Positions 43,630-55,140 of a stretch of DNA of 64,000 nucleotides are shown in pieces. The DNA is taken from NCBI RefSeq assembly GCF_000264905.1, contig NW_006763140.1, positions 847,575 through 911,574 of the forward strand, given 5' to 3'. The notes below the pieces were generated by a model, which was given only the letters and a program-made list of their open reading frames with translations, was not told the DNA's origin and ran no database searches. The stretch is from Stereum hirsutum FP-91666 SS1 (lineage: Eukaryota; Basidiomycota; Agaricomycetes; Russulales; Stereaceae). A program made the position numbers and the translations under genes. The number at the start of each line of letters is the position of its first letter. Position 1 is the stretch's first letter.

Positions 43630-44568
43630 ATACGTACAGATGGGTGGGGATGATGGTGGTTCGTGACAGTGACTAGGCTTGAAATTTAGAGGGGTTGTAA
43701 TATGTTTTGTGCGCGGTGGCCCGTAAATTAATATCGTCTTGTTGGTTTTATGATGATTGAGACCTCGAAAAATTGCGGGCGAGGCCTTAAACTTAATATT
43801 AGTTGATGAGTGCAAAAGTGGACCAGAAACCGCATCGGACTCGGGCTAGGACACCACGAACCACGTGGCCCATTCCGAATCAACCATCAGCACGCAAGCT
43901 TTGAAGAAAAAGGCCATGGATTACAAGCAATACAGCAACAAGCACAAACACGTACACAAAGAAACAAGTATAGTCTCTATGTACAAGAGCACGTACATGT
44001 ACACAATTTTAGCAATAGTCTGTGAAACGGCAGGACTCGAAGCACACAGATAGATGGAGTCAACGGTGGGTATAAGCATCGTGACTCAAGAGGCAAGATA
44101 CTGTACGCTTGACAGGAGCAAACGCAGACGTGTAAACTTGAGAAAATGAACGAACGACGGTCAAGGGAGCGCGAATCCGTAGAAACAGAAACTGGTGGAT
44201 GGTGTGAATACTATGTACGATAAAGTGCATATGTAACATGGATCCTTTTCCGCCTTTGACGATCGATCTTCGAATGACTCGTCTACGCCGACTGACTACA
44301 GTGAACTTGAACCCCGAATACACGATATGGAATGGCACAAGAAGGTGGGCGAATGCGAAAGAGAAAAGTAAAACAAGTGTAAGATGAAGTGAAGAGGAAT
44401 AAAGAAGCAGGGATGAGCGGGAAGTATGTAGATGGAAGCAGATGAGTAGAGGTGGGTAGATGAACAACGACACGGCCGAATCGAAACAAACTAACTAACA
44501 AACAAGTACGCGAACAAATACTCAGATCCACAAACGCTCTACAGCCCTATCAACAACACCCGAACACT
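43630..44568. other. Convergent 3' region of chitosanase and permease
   Basis: AT- and repeat-rich tails of two genes. A 137-codon minus frame (44060-44473) has hydrophobic low-complexity sequence but no domain and is most likely permease 3' UTR. Confidence 0.4.
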
Positions 44569-47351
44569 CTACAGCCTCTTCTCCTCCGGCTCCACCATAT
44601 CAATCTTCCTCCCCAACACATGGTCCTGATCCTGACTGCTCGTGTCAACCCTCTCCAGGCTATTCATATCCCTCTCCTCCATCGCGTGCTCGTGATGTTG
44701 AAGCTCACCACGGCCAGTGATACGCGCGTGCACGGTCTTCATCCAGATGGGTACGATGCCGCCTGGAGGGATGACCCATGGCTCGGCGGAACCGTAGTTA
44801 GCGGGAAGAATGCGGTCGTTTGAGGCTTTGCGGATGAGCCATGGGAGGCCGTTGAGGAGGATATAGGAGATGATGCCGGCGATGACACCGTATGCGATGC
44901 TAGAGGCGGCTCGTCAGCACTCTATCCACTAGCGCCAGAATCTCTGGAAATCAGAAGACGGGAGATGTGGGCTTACTTGTAGGTCAACGGGATGACGATG
45001 ATGGTCAAGAACGCGGGTACGGCGTCACCAATGTAGTCCCAGTTGATATCGCGCACGTTACGGATCATGAGCGTGCCGACGATGACCAGAGCGCCACCGG
45101 TGGCCCAAGCAGGGATAGAGGCGAAGATGGGAGCGAAGAAGACGGAGATGAAGAACATGAAACCGGTGGTGACGGCTGTGATACCGGTCTTTCCACCCTC
45201 TATAAATCACAAACGTTCGTCAACATACGTACTCAACGGAAAAGTGCGGAACGAGGAGATGAAGGCGGGAGATACGCACCAGAGATACCCGTCGCACTCT
45301 CGATGAACGCCGTAACGGGACTCGTGCCCATCAAAGCACCCATAGAGATCGAGAACGCATCAACGCAATACGCAACCGTGCTCCTCTCGAAATCCATCGT
45401 AACCGGGTCCCTCAATCCGGCGAACTTCGCCATAGAGTACAAGGTTCCCGTGGTGTCCAAGATATCGACATACAACATCGTGATGAGAGCGTACCACACC
45501 CTGCCGTTAGAGTAGTCGAAGTCGATGGCACCGCCGATGAGTTTGAGAGGACGCCAGGCGACGACCTGTTTGAAAAAGTCGAAGGCTTCGTCGCCGGCAT
45601 CGGTATGGGGGAAGGCGGTGACGGAGGTGGGACGAGGCCAGGAGATGATGGAGGTGAGGAAGATGCCGATGAGGATGGCGCCCTTCACGCGGTACATCAT
45701 GAGGAAGGTAGTAAGGAAACTGTTTGCGCCGCGCCCCGAAATCAGTATGAAAATCAGAGATGGAGCGGAGAACAGGAATGAGACTGACCCGCCGATGAAG
45801 ATACCGAGCCACATCGTGGGCAGACGCATGACGCCACCCGCACAGTAGTAGTCGAGGTCAGTCTCGTAGTTATCTGACGTGCAACCACCGAGGCCGACCA
45901 AGTTCGTCGTGTCGCCACCGACAACAAAGAGACCTCCGGAGCCAAGACCAATAAAGCTGGATGAACCTTTCAGCATTATGAATTGTAATAAACGTGGTAA
46001 ATGAAGAGAACGTACGCAATGTAAACACCGATACCAGTACCGACTGCCATGACGAGCGACTGGGGCATGATGCGGGCGAGCCATTGACGAAGACCGAGAA
46101 TAGAGAGAATAAGGAAGATCCAGCCCTCCATAAAAGTGGCGGCGAGGGCTTCGCGATAGGAAATAATACCGCCGGTACCGTGGAAACCGACGATGGAGTA
46201 GGCGAACTGATGGTGAGACATGGAGTATTAGCGTCGATTCCTATACGACCTTCCACCAAGTAACGAAGGACACAGAGACCGCCGGATGAGGCTGAATGAC
46301 TGCCCGAAAATGGAAGGCTTCTTCAGATGATCCGCAAGTCTGTCCCAGTCGGGAAATATCTGTGCCGAAATCCGCTGTGGCACCAGTGAGGCCACCTCTC
46401 CGCGAAGGAAGTAAATCGCTTGCACACAGAGGCAGGTAACGAGGGAAGTGAAAACCAGTAGAACAAGATATAACTTGGAAATCCATTGACCACTCTGATC
46501 AGCGCACTTCTACCCAGATGTACCTGGCTCGAACGAATAGCGTGAATAGCACCGGAGAAGGCGCTACCACCGGGTAGAGCCACTAGAACGTAAACTGTTC
46601 ATGTGGTACCAAGAACTTAGAAATGGAGAACATGAAACCCGACATTTGCTCGAGTGGGCAAAAACCGAGCTAACCCCAAACGAGCAGGCGATACGCAGAT
46701 ATGCTAAAGACACTCACATAAGCGTTCAAGCCCAGCCCAGGTGCCATGCCCACTGGCAAGTTCGCAAGTAAACCCATGAGACCCGATGCGAGTGCAGAGA
46801 CAGCCGCAGTGGTGGTGATGAGGTCGCGCTGAAGTTCTGTAAGGCAAGCGGTGTAGGTATCGTCGGTTGTGCATCCGTCATTTGTTGGGCACTCGCAAGT
46901 TCCTCCGGAGTCGGCCAGGATGGAGGCGTTGACGGAGATCTGTGGATGAGAAAGACGTGGATGGGTAAGTCGGATGAGGGGCTGTCTAACTAAGCAGGGT
47001 AAAACTCACGATGTACGCCATAGCGGCCTGATGGTATTAGATTGTTAGCCAGAGAAATGAGACTTTGAAGATTGTATACGCACCCATGTCGTGAGTCCAG
47101 CACGAATCTCGGTCTGTAGTCCGTACAAACTGCAGTGAGCATGAAAAGTCGCTCAGGAGAGTAAAAGGCCACGCACGATGAAGCGAGAACCCTCGCGCTC
47201 CTTCTTAGCGCCTGATCCCTCTAAAGAGAACCATCTTCCAACGAAGGAGTCGGCCACCTACGCAAGACGCTCAATATCCTGAACCTCCTCGACGAAAAGA
47301 GCAGGCAAAACGTACGAGGGCGTTGAGTCTATCGGCAATCGTCAGGCTCAT
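44569..47351 (-). CDS. AzgA-type adenine/guanine/hypoxanthine permease
   Basis: Multi-exon gene from ATG at 47351 (MSLTIADRLNAL, exon 47316-47351) to TAG at 44569-44571. Family blocks: TEIRAGLTTW, MAYIVSVNASILADSGGTC followed by a Cys-containing CECPTNDGCTTD loop, LANLPVGMAPGLGLNAY, PQSLVMAVGTGIGVYIA, FIGLGSGGLFVVGGD, GAILIGIFLTSIISW, LYVDILDTTGTLYSMAKFAGL, SISMGALMGTSPVTAFIESATGI, GGKTGITAVTTGFMFFISVFFAPI. This is the nucleobase-ascorbate-related AzgA family of proton-coupled purine importers with many membrane spans. The cytosolic tail is acidic/charged (EERDMNSLERVD...). One junction near 47100-47170 could not be placed with a GT donor in the right phase; a GC donor would fit. Otherwise no break. 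Confidence 0.85.
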
Positions 47352-49441
47352 TGCTTTGAAAGCCTAGTAAAGAACGAAGGCGAAGAGAAGAAGGAAGGGG
47401 ATAGACCTGCGAAAGCCGGTGTGGCAGTTCGCGGGATAGATATGTAGAAGCGGGGATAGATAAAGGATTGGTGTTATAGGATGGGGCCGTGTGGCTACCC
47501 ACGCGAAGAAACGAGAACAGACGGCAACTCAGGAACGTCCTGACAGGAGCGGCACGCAAGATCACCTCCTCTTATACCTTCGTCCGCTAAGCTTATCGGC
47601 CCCAGAAAAAACAGCAGAAATCTGCCCTATTTTCCCCGGTCTTCTGCGGACGCCGCTTTGCATCTTCCAAGCCTATGAGCTGCAGTGTTCGTCTAAGTTC
47701 GTCGTCATGTGCGACATGTACGCTTCGCTTCGATGGGAACAGGTTCGTCACGAATGGCAGCAGGTTCACCGCGAAGATAGTCGACGATGACTGCGTCGCC
47801 TCATGCTCTCCATCAATATTCTCTCGGCCGCGGGCTTCGGCTCCTCGAATGTCCCGGCGCCGGTCCTCCTCATCTCCGATCACTCGTCCGCCTTTGCTCG
47901 CCGGGTTTCCCTTTTCATTTCCATCTTTGTTCTCTCTTTTCTTGCTGTCCACGTTTTCGGACTATGCATTCTCTGCTCTGATGTCTGCTATTCCTGCCAT
48001 CTACGAGAAATAGCCAGGCTCGCGACAAATTTTCTCAGACCTCCGAGTGCACAGCCGAGCGGATGCATATGCTACGCTTTGCCAATCTGAGGCCCAACGC
48101 CGCCACAATCCCCGTTAGCAGCAGGTTCGGCCTCGATCTGGCGATTCCGATTTCCGCCCATTGACAGGTCCACTTGACAGCCCTGGAGATCCGAGTCCTC
48201 ATCACGTCACCGCTTTGACATCCTACCATCTCCTCAGAGTCAGAGGCGCGAAAAATAGATGTGGCGCGTTGGTGGCAGTGTGGCACCCCTCCTAGATTAC
48301 CGCTTGAGTCAGGTTGTTTTTGAACCAAGCTCTCTATCTCGCTGCGTCTACCACGGTCCACCGATACCTATAAATTTGGCCCTCGATGTCTCATGAGCTA
48401 GCGAGAAAAGGTACGCTCCCGGTTGTCAATAGCAGTAAGGCCAGGTTCGCCCCGCTGTCTCGGACGCGGGACGTCTCCTCCAACGGCCATCGGAAATCCT
48501 CCCGCGTGGTCGGCGACCAAAGCCTTTGTCCTCTTCCTACCTTTCCCCCTGGTCTTCACTCTTTCTGGAGTTTACAGATCTTGTTCAAAACACCTAGGCA
48601 ACCGTACCGAAAATGCATTACACTCATATTTTGCAGCACTGCTGCCAAGCACCTGTCCGTGTTTCCCGCTCCTAAGATACTGGCCTCTCGACAAACGTTG
48701 CTCCCCGAGAACGTATTTGCTCGCTGAACTCTACTGACACTGACACTGGCAGCAATAGTTCCTCTGGTTACTGTACCTACATTTTTCGCTCCCGTCCCAT
48801 GCTCGGTCTGCGTGTGCACGTTCACCCACGGCTGTGAGTGCAGAAGCCTCGTCCTGCGAATTCAATTATCGTCTGTCATATGCACCTCCTGGAGATGTGG
48901 ACAGCCTATCAGGATATTCTTGGGTCTTTGGATCGTTCGACGTATCGTTTATTCTTGGGTGTTTGCGATTACGGTGGGATGGCGCTGCAGAGCACATGGG
49001 AGGACTTCTAGTTCTCTGGAGGCGTGGAACCACTGGCAGGACGATTCGACGAGTGGGGGTTGGGTTCTGAGGCATCATTTTAGAATACTAGTACTCGTGC
49101 GCACTCGTCCGGATGGCGAGAACGCCGAACTGGGAGTGTTGTGTGGTACGAAGCCTTGGGATGTCGATGACGTTCCGCAGCACAGCACGGTGAAAACGGG
49201 TAGGTGTGGGAGTCCGAGAGTATGTTAAGTTGAACGTTCTGCGTGTTCAAGTATGTTTGTCCGCATTTTTTTGCCGTCATAGTCAATAACGCTTTCTCTG
49301 CCAGTGACTGACTGAAGGAGAAACTGCACTACTGTTTCAGTACATTTTCGACCATCACACCTCCCAGGCTCCACTGTCCCGTTATTCGTAGTGTCGTCAA
49401 GATCAAGACTCGCCTTCCACACCAACCATGACATCGACCCT
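47352..49441. other. 2-kb stretch without a confident gene
   Basis: Includes the permease promoter. Open frames such as 47593-47952 (-), 47675-48013 (+) and 48834-49070 (+) are short, lack domains and mostly start on non-ATG codons. I cannot support a gene here. Confidence 0.4.
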
Positions 49442-50827
49442 CTAAACCGCACTCGCACTCCAATCCTCCTCCCGAATCCTATACCGCGCCATCGTCCCCA
49501 CCTCTCCAAACATACAATTCCACGCCCCATCCGCACAAGCGCTCAACGCCCCTCCCACCCTCACTATCAACTCCACATCCTCCCTCCGAGTCTTCGCCTT
49601 CGCCTTCGTCAATATGACCTCTCTAGACCTTCCATCTCCCCCCGCCTCTCCAGAACTTCCTTCACCTCCCGGAGGAACAGCGTCCGATCCCGGTACATCC
49701 GGAACGACCTCCAAACCACGAACATATCCCCTCCAAAACGCCCTCTCGATCTCCCTCGCATTCGGGTGCAACACGTATTTATACCCGATGCCCCAGCCTA
49801 TGAGCCAGAAGAGCGCGTGGGCGGAGTAGCCGAGCGGTTTGAGGAGGACGAATTGCCAGTCTACGAGTCCTGAGACCGTTACTTTGTGGTTCTGGTTCTG
49901 ATTCTCGTTCGGGGTGATTTTATCGCCGGTGTCAGGGTTGGTTTGGACTTGGACTATGATATTGGTAGGCGAAACATCGTCGTTCGATACCTCCATCCAT
50001 ACTGCCCGTCCCCGCACTTCGTCCGATTCGGATTCGGATTCGGATTCTGACTCACTCCAGAACACTCGTACTTCCTCCAATAATCCCTGGTATACCTCCT
50101 CGTACGGCATGATCTTCGGATTTGTACTGTTCACCGCCATCATCAACTGCTCCTCCATCTGTGCGAACCCAACCGTCGCAATCACCCCTTCGTCCTCTTT
50201 GGTTCTGGCGATGCGACTCCGACCCAGCAATTCCCCGATCCCAACAGCCACGTCTGGTATACACCCCGGTGCGTACCCCGGATCGCGAATGATTTCGCTC
50301 AGAGATACGCCCGGGAGTCGAGTCATCTCGTACACCCATACCTCCTCGAATTGTGACTTTGATCCGTCTCTCGCTGTACTAGTGTTCTCGGAGACGGGCG
50401 AAGGGACGATTGTAGTGGAGATGGGAGTGGGGTGTAGTAGTCTGATGGAAGGTACGAGTTCGTACGGGCCCAGGAGCGGACGGACGACGCTTTCGAAGGA
50501 AAGGAGTGGGATGGGTGATGTACGAGGACGAATTTGGACGATGAGATCGAGTTTTAAGTTGGACGGATCGACTGATTCGCGTGTGGATCCTGTCGTGGGC
50601 CCGTTGGTAAAATTAAGCGAATTCAAGCTGTTGGGACTTGAGATTGGGATCTGATCCGTGGACGGATTCGCAGTGAAGTTAGAGGGTGGCGCGAGTGAGA
50701 CGAAGTACGTCGTGCTCGCGTATCCCTGTTTCTCGAGCTTCTCGAGGGAGAGTAGTTTGTGGTCTGGGTAGGCTTTGGAGTAGATATTTTGGATGAGAGA
50801 TGTATAGTCGCCTTTTGCTCGCTCCAT
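49442..50827 (-). CDS. APH-like phosphotransferase (aminoglycoside/choline kinase fold)
   Basis: Single exon, 461 residues from ATG at 50827. The kinase-like fold is seen from LDLIVQIRPR (beta strand with the usual Lys position unclear), VYEMTRLPGVSLSEII (hinge), VAVGIGELLGR, then VSNDDVSPTNIIV, the brenner-type catalytic loop where families read HGDLxPxNI, and GLVDWQFVLLKPLGYSAHALFWLIG (the DWE/DF metal site). The first loop residue is Asn instead of His. A short (SE)n run from repeated TCGGAT-like hexamers (coding side of 50024-50051) lies just ahead of the catalytic loop. Fungal genomes hold many such proteins and substrates are mostly unknown; small-molecule kinase or pseudokinase are both possible. 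Confidence 0.72.
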   Translation of the reverse strand: MERAKGDYTSLIQNIYSKAYPDHKLLSLEKLEKQGYASTTYFVSLAPPSNFTANPSTDQIPISSPNSLNSLNFTNGPTTGSTRESVDPSNLKLDLIVQIRPRTSPIPLLSFESVVRPLLGPYELVPSIRLLHPTPISTTIVPSPVSENTSTARDGSKSQFEEVWVYEMTRLPGVSLSEIIRDPGYAPGCIPDVAVGIGELLGRSRIARTKEDEGVIATVGFAQMEEQLMMAVNSTNPKIMPYEEVYQGLLEEVRVFWSESESESESESDEVRGRAVWMEVSNDDVSPTNIIVQVQTNPDTGDKITPNENQNQNHKVTVSGLVDWQFVLLKPLGYSAHALFWLIGWGIGYKYVLHPNAREIERAFWRGYVRGLEVVPDVPGSDAVPPGGEGSSGEAGGDGRSREVILTKAKAKTRREDVELIVRVGGALSACADGAWNCMFGEVGTMARYRIREEDWSASAV

Positions 50828-51135
50828 GGTTCGAAGAAAGGATCGGATAGGATGTGATGTTGAAGTTGTGGGCGTCTATATATGTTTGATCGGATTCGAA
50901 GTTGTGACACGAGGTGTGAATGTGGCCCAAAAGTTAAAATGTGAGATATGTTTTCCAAATTCTCCCGAACGATATGCAAGAGACACAAATAGCAGGACTA
51001 TAATACAAATACGGTGGACACTATGCAAAATAGCAAGACAGAGATTGAACAAAGGGAATTGAATGGAAGATATGGCGGAGAAAACAACAAAACCTCGACT
51101 ATCGTACAGAGATGCAGCAAATCTCGAAAGATCAC

Positions 51136-54100
51136 CTACGACATGTCCCAGAACTTGGACTTCCCTAAAACCCCAGGCCTAAACTGCGGCTTCCACAGTG
51201 TATCCACGTCCACATCTTCCTCCTCCTCCTCCTCCTCTTCATCAGCCATACTACTGCCCTCCCCCACTTCCTCTGTATTCCCCCGTGTATCCTTCTTCTG
51301 AATCTCCAGGCCGGCCACCCCTTTCATAATGCTCATGGCGAATTTATACTCCATATCTGCCTTCTCCCTCCACGCTTTCTCCTCCTCCATCCTCCGTTCC
51401 TTCGTATATGCCCTCCTAACTTCCGGCTCCATACCCTCAAAGTCATTGTCACCTTCCCATTCCTTCTCGAACGACTTGATGCGCTCCTCACGCCACTCCC
51501 TCATTGCCTCCACCTCGCTATCCCTAGCTGAACTGCCCCCCGCCCGTGGAGGAGTGTCAGGCGGCTCGTACATGGCCTTCGTACGCGCGGCGAACATCGA
51601 TTTGACGATCCCGTCGAGAACGGGACGAAGACGACGTTCACGTTCTTCTGAAGGAAGATCCTCCGTCGGATTGCCGAGCAGAGTTTGCATGAGTGCCTGT
51701 CCGCCATCATCTTCCCCAGACTGAGGATGAGGCTGTGGCTGTGGAAGCGATTGACGTCGTGCTTGCTCCATAGCTGGTGGCAACGGGGGTCCAAACTGTT
51801 TCGATGCAGCCTGTTTCTGCTTTTGGTTTGAATAAGGCATCGCTGGGGGCAGTGAAGGGATGAACTGGTTGGGAGGAGGGAGCTTGGGGGGTGGCGCGGC
51901 GCTAGGACTAGCGCGACTTTCCTCCGTTCGCGCTTGTGCGGTTCCGGTATCGATGGAAGGTTGAGGTTGTTCCTTTGTTGTCGAAGCGGAGCCGGAGGAG
52001 AACCCGAATAAAGCAGAGAGACGGCGAAAGGCCGAGGGTTTCTCAATCGGAGGCTGTACGTCATTGTTCGACTTCCCTTCTGGTTCTGTGGCGTTCCCAC
52101 CTTCATTCTCTTCCTCTTCCGGTACTTCCTCTTCGTCTTCTTCTTCCTGCTCCGGCTCATCGTCCTCCTCGGATTCTTCAGACTCTTCTTCCTCGTCATC
52201 CGTTTGTTGCGTGGTTTTAGCATATTTGATAGGTGGCTGGAGAGAAGAATAATAGGACTGTTCCTGAGGCGCTCGTGCGAACATCGCCGTATGAATAACG
52301 GCAGCCGGTCTGAGATCGAGCTGCTCCGCCAGCAAAGACTTCTTCACTTTCTCTTTCGAACCGGCGCCGACTTGAGTGGAGTGAGTCGTGGTGGCTACGG
52401 GGTCCACAGCTTTCTCCTTCCCCTTCGCAGACTTGGTCGGTGCTACGGGAGCCTCTTCCTCCGCGACTTCCTGATCGTCGACTCGCTTGTCAGCGATAGA
52501 AACCAGGGCTTCAATTTCTTCCTCCTCCACAGGCGATTCGAGGCCTTTACCCTTGCCCTTATCCTTCGCATTTCGCTTCGCAGCAACATTCGGAACGGTG
52601 GTCGAGTCGGAAGGAGCAGCAGACGCAGAGCGCCCTCGTCGTGTCTTGGGCGCCTGGACGACAGGGGAAGTAGGCTCTGGGGTAGCTTGCGTAACGGCTC
52701 CAACGTCTGCAGGTGCTTTGCCGGTGCGCTGACGACCCCGACCAACAGGTTTCGCAGGGACCTCTTCCGCCTGGACGACTTCCCTCTCTGGAGCAGGCTC
52801 CTCGATGTTGGTTTCTATGGCCTGGTCTTCTTCCTCTTCCACAGGCGGATCGGCGACCTTCGCCTTGCCCTTGCCCTTCGTGCTCCGCTTCGTAGGAGTC
52901 GGTTTGATGATCGTGTCGGCAGCGGGAGTGACAGAGGCAGAGCGTCCACGCCTCTTCTTCGAAACATGGGCGGTGGGCGATGCAGGCTCCTGGGCGTCTT
53001 GAACCTGGACAGCTTCTTGCGTGATGGCGTCGGCTGCGCGCTTGCGACCCCGGGCAGTAGGTTTCGCAACGACGACGGCACTATCATCGACATTGGCACC
53101 ATCAGCACTCATCATTCAAAGCAACAAACTCGGAAGAACAAGAAGGTGAGGCGGCACTCACAGTTCGGACGGTCCTGCGACCTCTATTGTCGACGTAGTC
53201 TTCGACCTCTTCGAAGCCCGCCCGGTGGGTGCTGCAGCTTTCACCTCGGGTGTCTTCTCCGGAAGCGTCACAGGCGCAGGCGTCTTGCGACTACGACCTT
53301 TGGACCTCGAGGATCGTCCAGTAGGTGGCTCAGCCTCAGCATCAGGGGCCTCGGTAGGACCAACTGGAGCGTCTTCAGGTTCGGGTTCGGGTTCGACGAG
53401 AGGAGCCGCCTTCTTCGCCCTAGACGTCTTCCTGGTAGTCGACACATCCTGCGCAGCCTGCCTGGCAGACGGCTTACGGGTCCGAGTCGTCGATTTAGTA
53501 GGTTCATCGATGGTGGGAGCAATGGTCGTACTGTGCTCGGCAGCAGGAGCAGCTGGCTCGTCGACATTGATACCGACTTCGGCAGTGTCTTCAGGTTCAG
53601 GTTCAACGAGAGGGGCCGCCTTCTTCGCCCTCGACGTCTTCCTGGTAGTTGACACGTCCTTCGCAGCCGCAGCCTGCCGAGCAGATGGCTTACGACCTCG
53701 AGCGGTCGATTTAGCAGGTGCCTCGATGGTGGGAGTGATATTCGCGGCAGGGGCAACAGGTTCGTCGACATTGGTATCGGCTTCGACCGCCACGCGGGAT
53801 GTTGCTCTCCTCGTTCTTGAGCTCCTCTTGAGGGGAGGCATCTCGGCAGGTGGAGAAATGGCCCTCTTGCGGCCTCGGGTGGCAGTCTTTACAGGAACGG
53901 GAGCAAGAATTGGGTCGGCCTCGACGGTGACGGCAGTGGCAGGGGCAGGTGTGGCGTTGGACGTGGCGCCTTGGTCGTGAGAGGTGGCTTCGAGTAGCGA
54001 GTCTAGTACGCGCATCTTAGAGCGCGCCTTGAAGAGGGCGTCAAGGATATCGTCGGGTGATGTCTTGTCGGTGACACCGTAATGCTGATAGAGGGAAAGT

Positions 54101-54375
54101 AGTTTAGTACGTAATACATATGTAGCCATAGATGACACGAATGAACGTTGAAAAAAGAGTGGAAGAAAAACGTGAAAGAGACTCACATTTGCGATGTTGA
54201 TGAGCATGTCATTGGGAAGCTTTGAGAGATCGGTGCGCGTCTTGAACTTGAATGTACCTCCACCGGCCGGCGGTGCTGGCGATTTGGGTTGAGTTTGGGT
54301 TGGGGCTGCAGGTGTCGTAGCGCGCTTGCTGCTGGCCGCGCGGCTCTGGGTTGCACGAGTTTTGCGAGGCGGCAT
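51136..54375 (-). CDS. Large low-complexity nuclear-type protein, paralogue A
   Basis: Exons 54187-54375, 53162-54084 and 51136-53107 sum to 3,084 nt, 1,027 residues. A short conserved N-terminal module reads FKTRTDLSKLPNDMLINIA, then TSPDDILDALFKARS. Next come repeated basic modules of the type ARGRKPSARQAA, STTRKTSRAKKAAPLVEPEPE (at least two near-identical copies) and RRGRSAS/KGKGKAK blocks, then acidic runs (EEEESEESEEDDEPEQEEE), a Pro-rich part and a charged coiled-coil-like end (RRMEEEKAWREKADMEYKFAMS). The end reads KPQFRPGVLGKSKFWDMS. AT-hook-like RGR cores suggest DNA or chromatin binding. It shares both termini with the next gene upstream, so the two form a local duplicate pair. No known family recognised. 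Confidence 0.7.
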
Positions 54376-55140
54376 ATTGTGTCAAATTGAGCCAAGGTAG
54401 AGCACTGTAGTTTGTTGTGACGCGTAAGACCAGCGCGAGGGGGGGTTTCGCTGGATGCGAGTTGCAGAGTGGTGGTGGTGGTGGTTGGGAGACAAGAGGG
54501 GAGGGTCAACGCGCGGACGCTTATCTACCGGACTCAAAGGCCAAAACAGAAGAGTCCTTTGTTGAGATTAGATTCCGGTAATTGATCGGAGATTCGCGAC
54601 ACGATGAGATGAATGATGCTGAGGTTCTTTTGTTCCAGGTCAGGGTGCCGGAATCCGACTCGGAGGCGCGACACGGCCGGGTGGCGCACAAAGGGAAGGG
54701 GACGCCCAAAATGGTCAGTGGACACCGACGTGTCAATGAAGTGCTGGCAGCGACACGTCCACACGGAAAAGCAGAGAAAATTGTAATGCTCTCAAAAGTC
54801 GAATTAGTTTCCGACTTTGTGAGCAGAATGCATGGGCATGGGGAACAGAAAGGACGAAAAGGAGAAAAAATCAAATTCGAATGACCTTGTTCTTCGGGCC
54901 GGAAGCTGAATGCCGAATGCCGTCGCCACACCGGCAGCACGTTCGATTGTGGCGCCCTCGAAGGCATGAAGAAGAGCTTCACAGCCGCAGATTCTATGCT
55001 ATGCCTTTGTGATTGGTACAAGTACAACGCGTAACCCAGACGATAAAGTAACAATAAGGCAGATGCTCGCGTACATCGATACACAATACAAAAAAAGCAA
55101 AGTCAAAACATTACAAAGCGCCCAAACAACAAGCTTGCAT
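54376..55140. other. Spacer between paralogues A and B
   Basis: Promoter of paralogue A and 3' flank of B. A 187-codon minus frame (54521-55084) has no domain and atypical composition and is not supported. Confidence 0.45.

Noticed and set aside
44060..44473. 137-codon hydrophobic minus-strand frame
   Set aside because: Low complexity, located just past the permease stop codon. Most likely 3' UTR.
50024..50051. Hexanucleotide run (gattcg)n
   Set aside because: It is the coding sequence for a Ser-Glu run in the APH-like protein, so not an independent element.
49914..50654. 246-codon plus-strand open frame
   Set aside because: Lies opposite the APH-like gene and has only antisense composition.
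52204..53652. 482-codon plus-strand open frame
   Set aside because: Antisense shadow of the repetitive Lys/Arg/Glu codons of paralogue A.
54521..55084. 187-codon minus-strand frame between paralogues A and B
   Set aside because: No recognisable domain; rich in Cys/Arg/Ser as expected from random reading of non-coding DNA.
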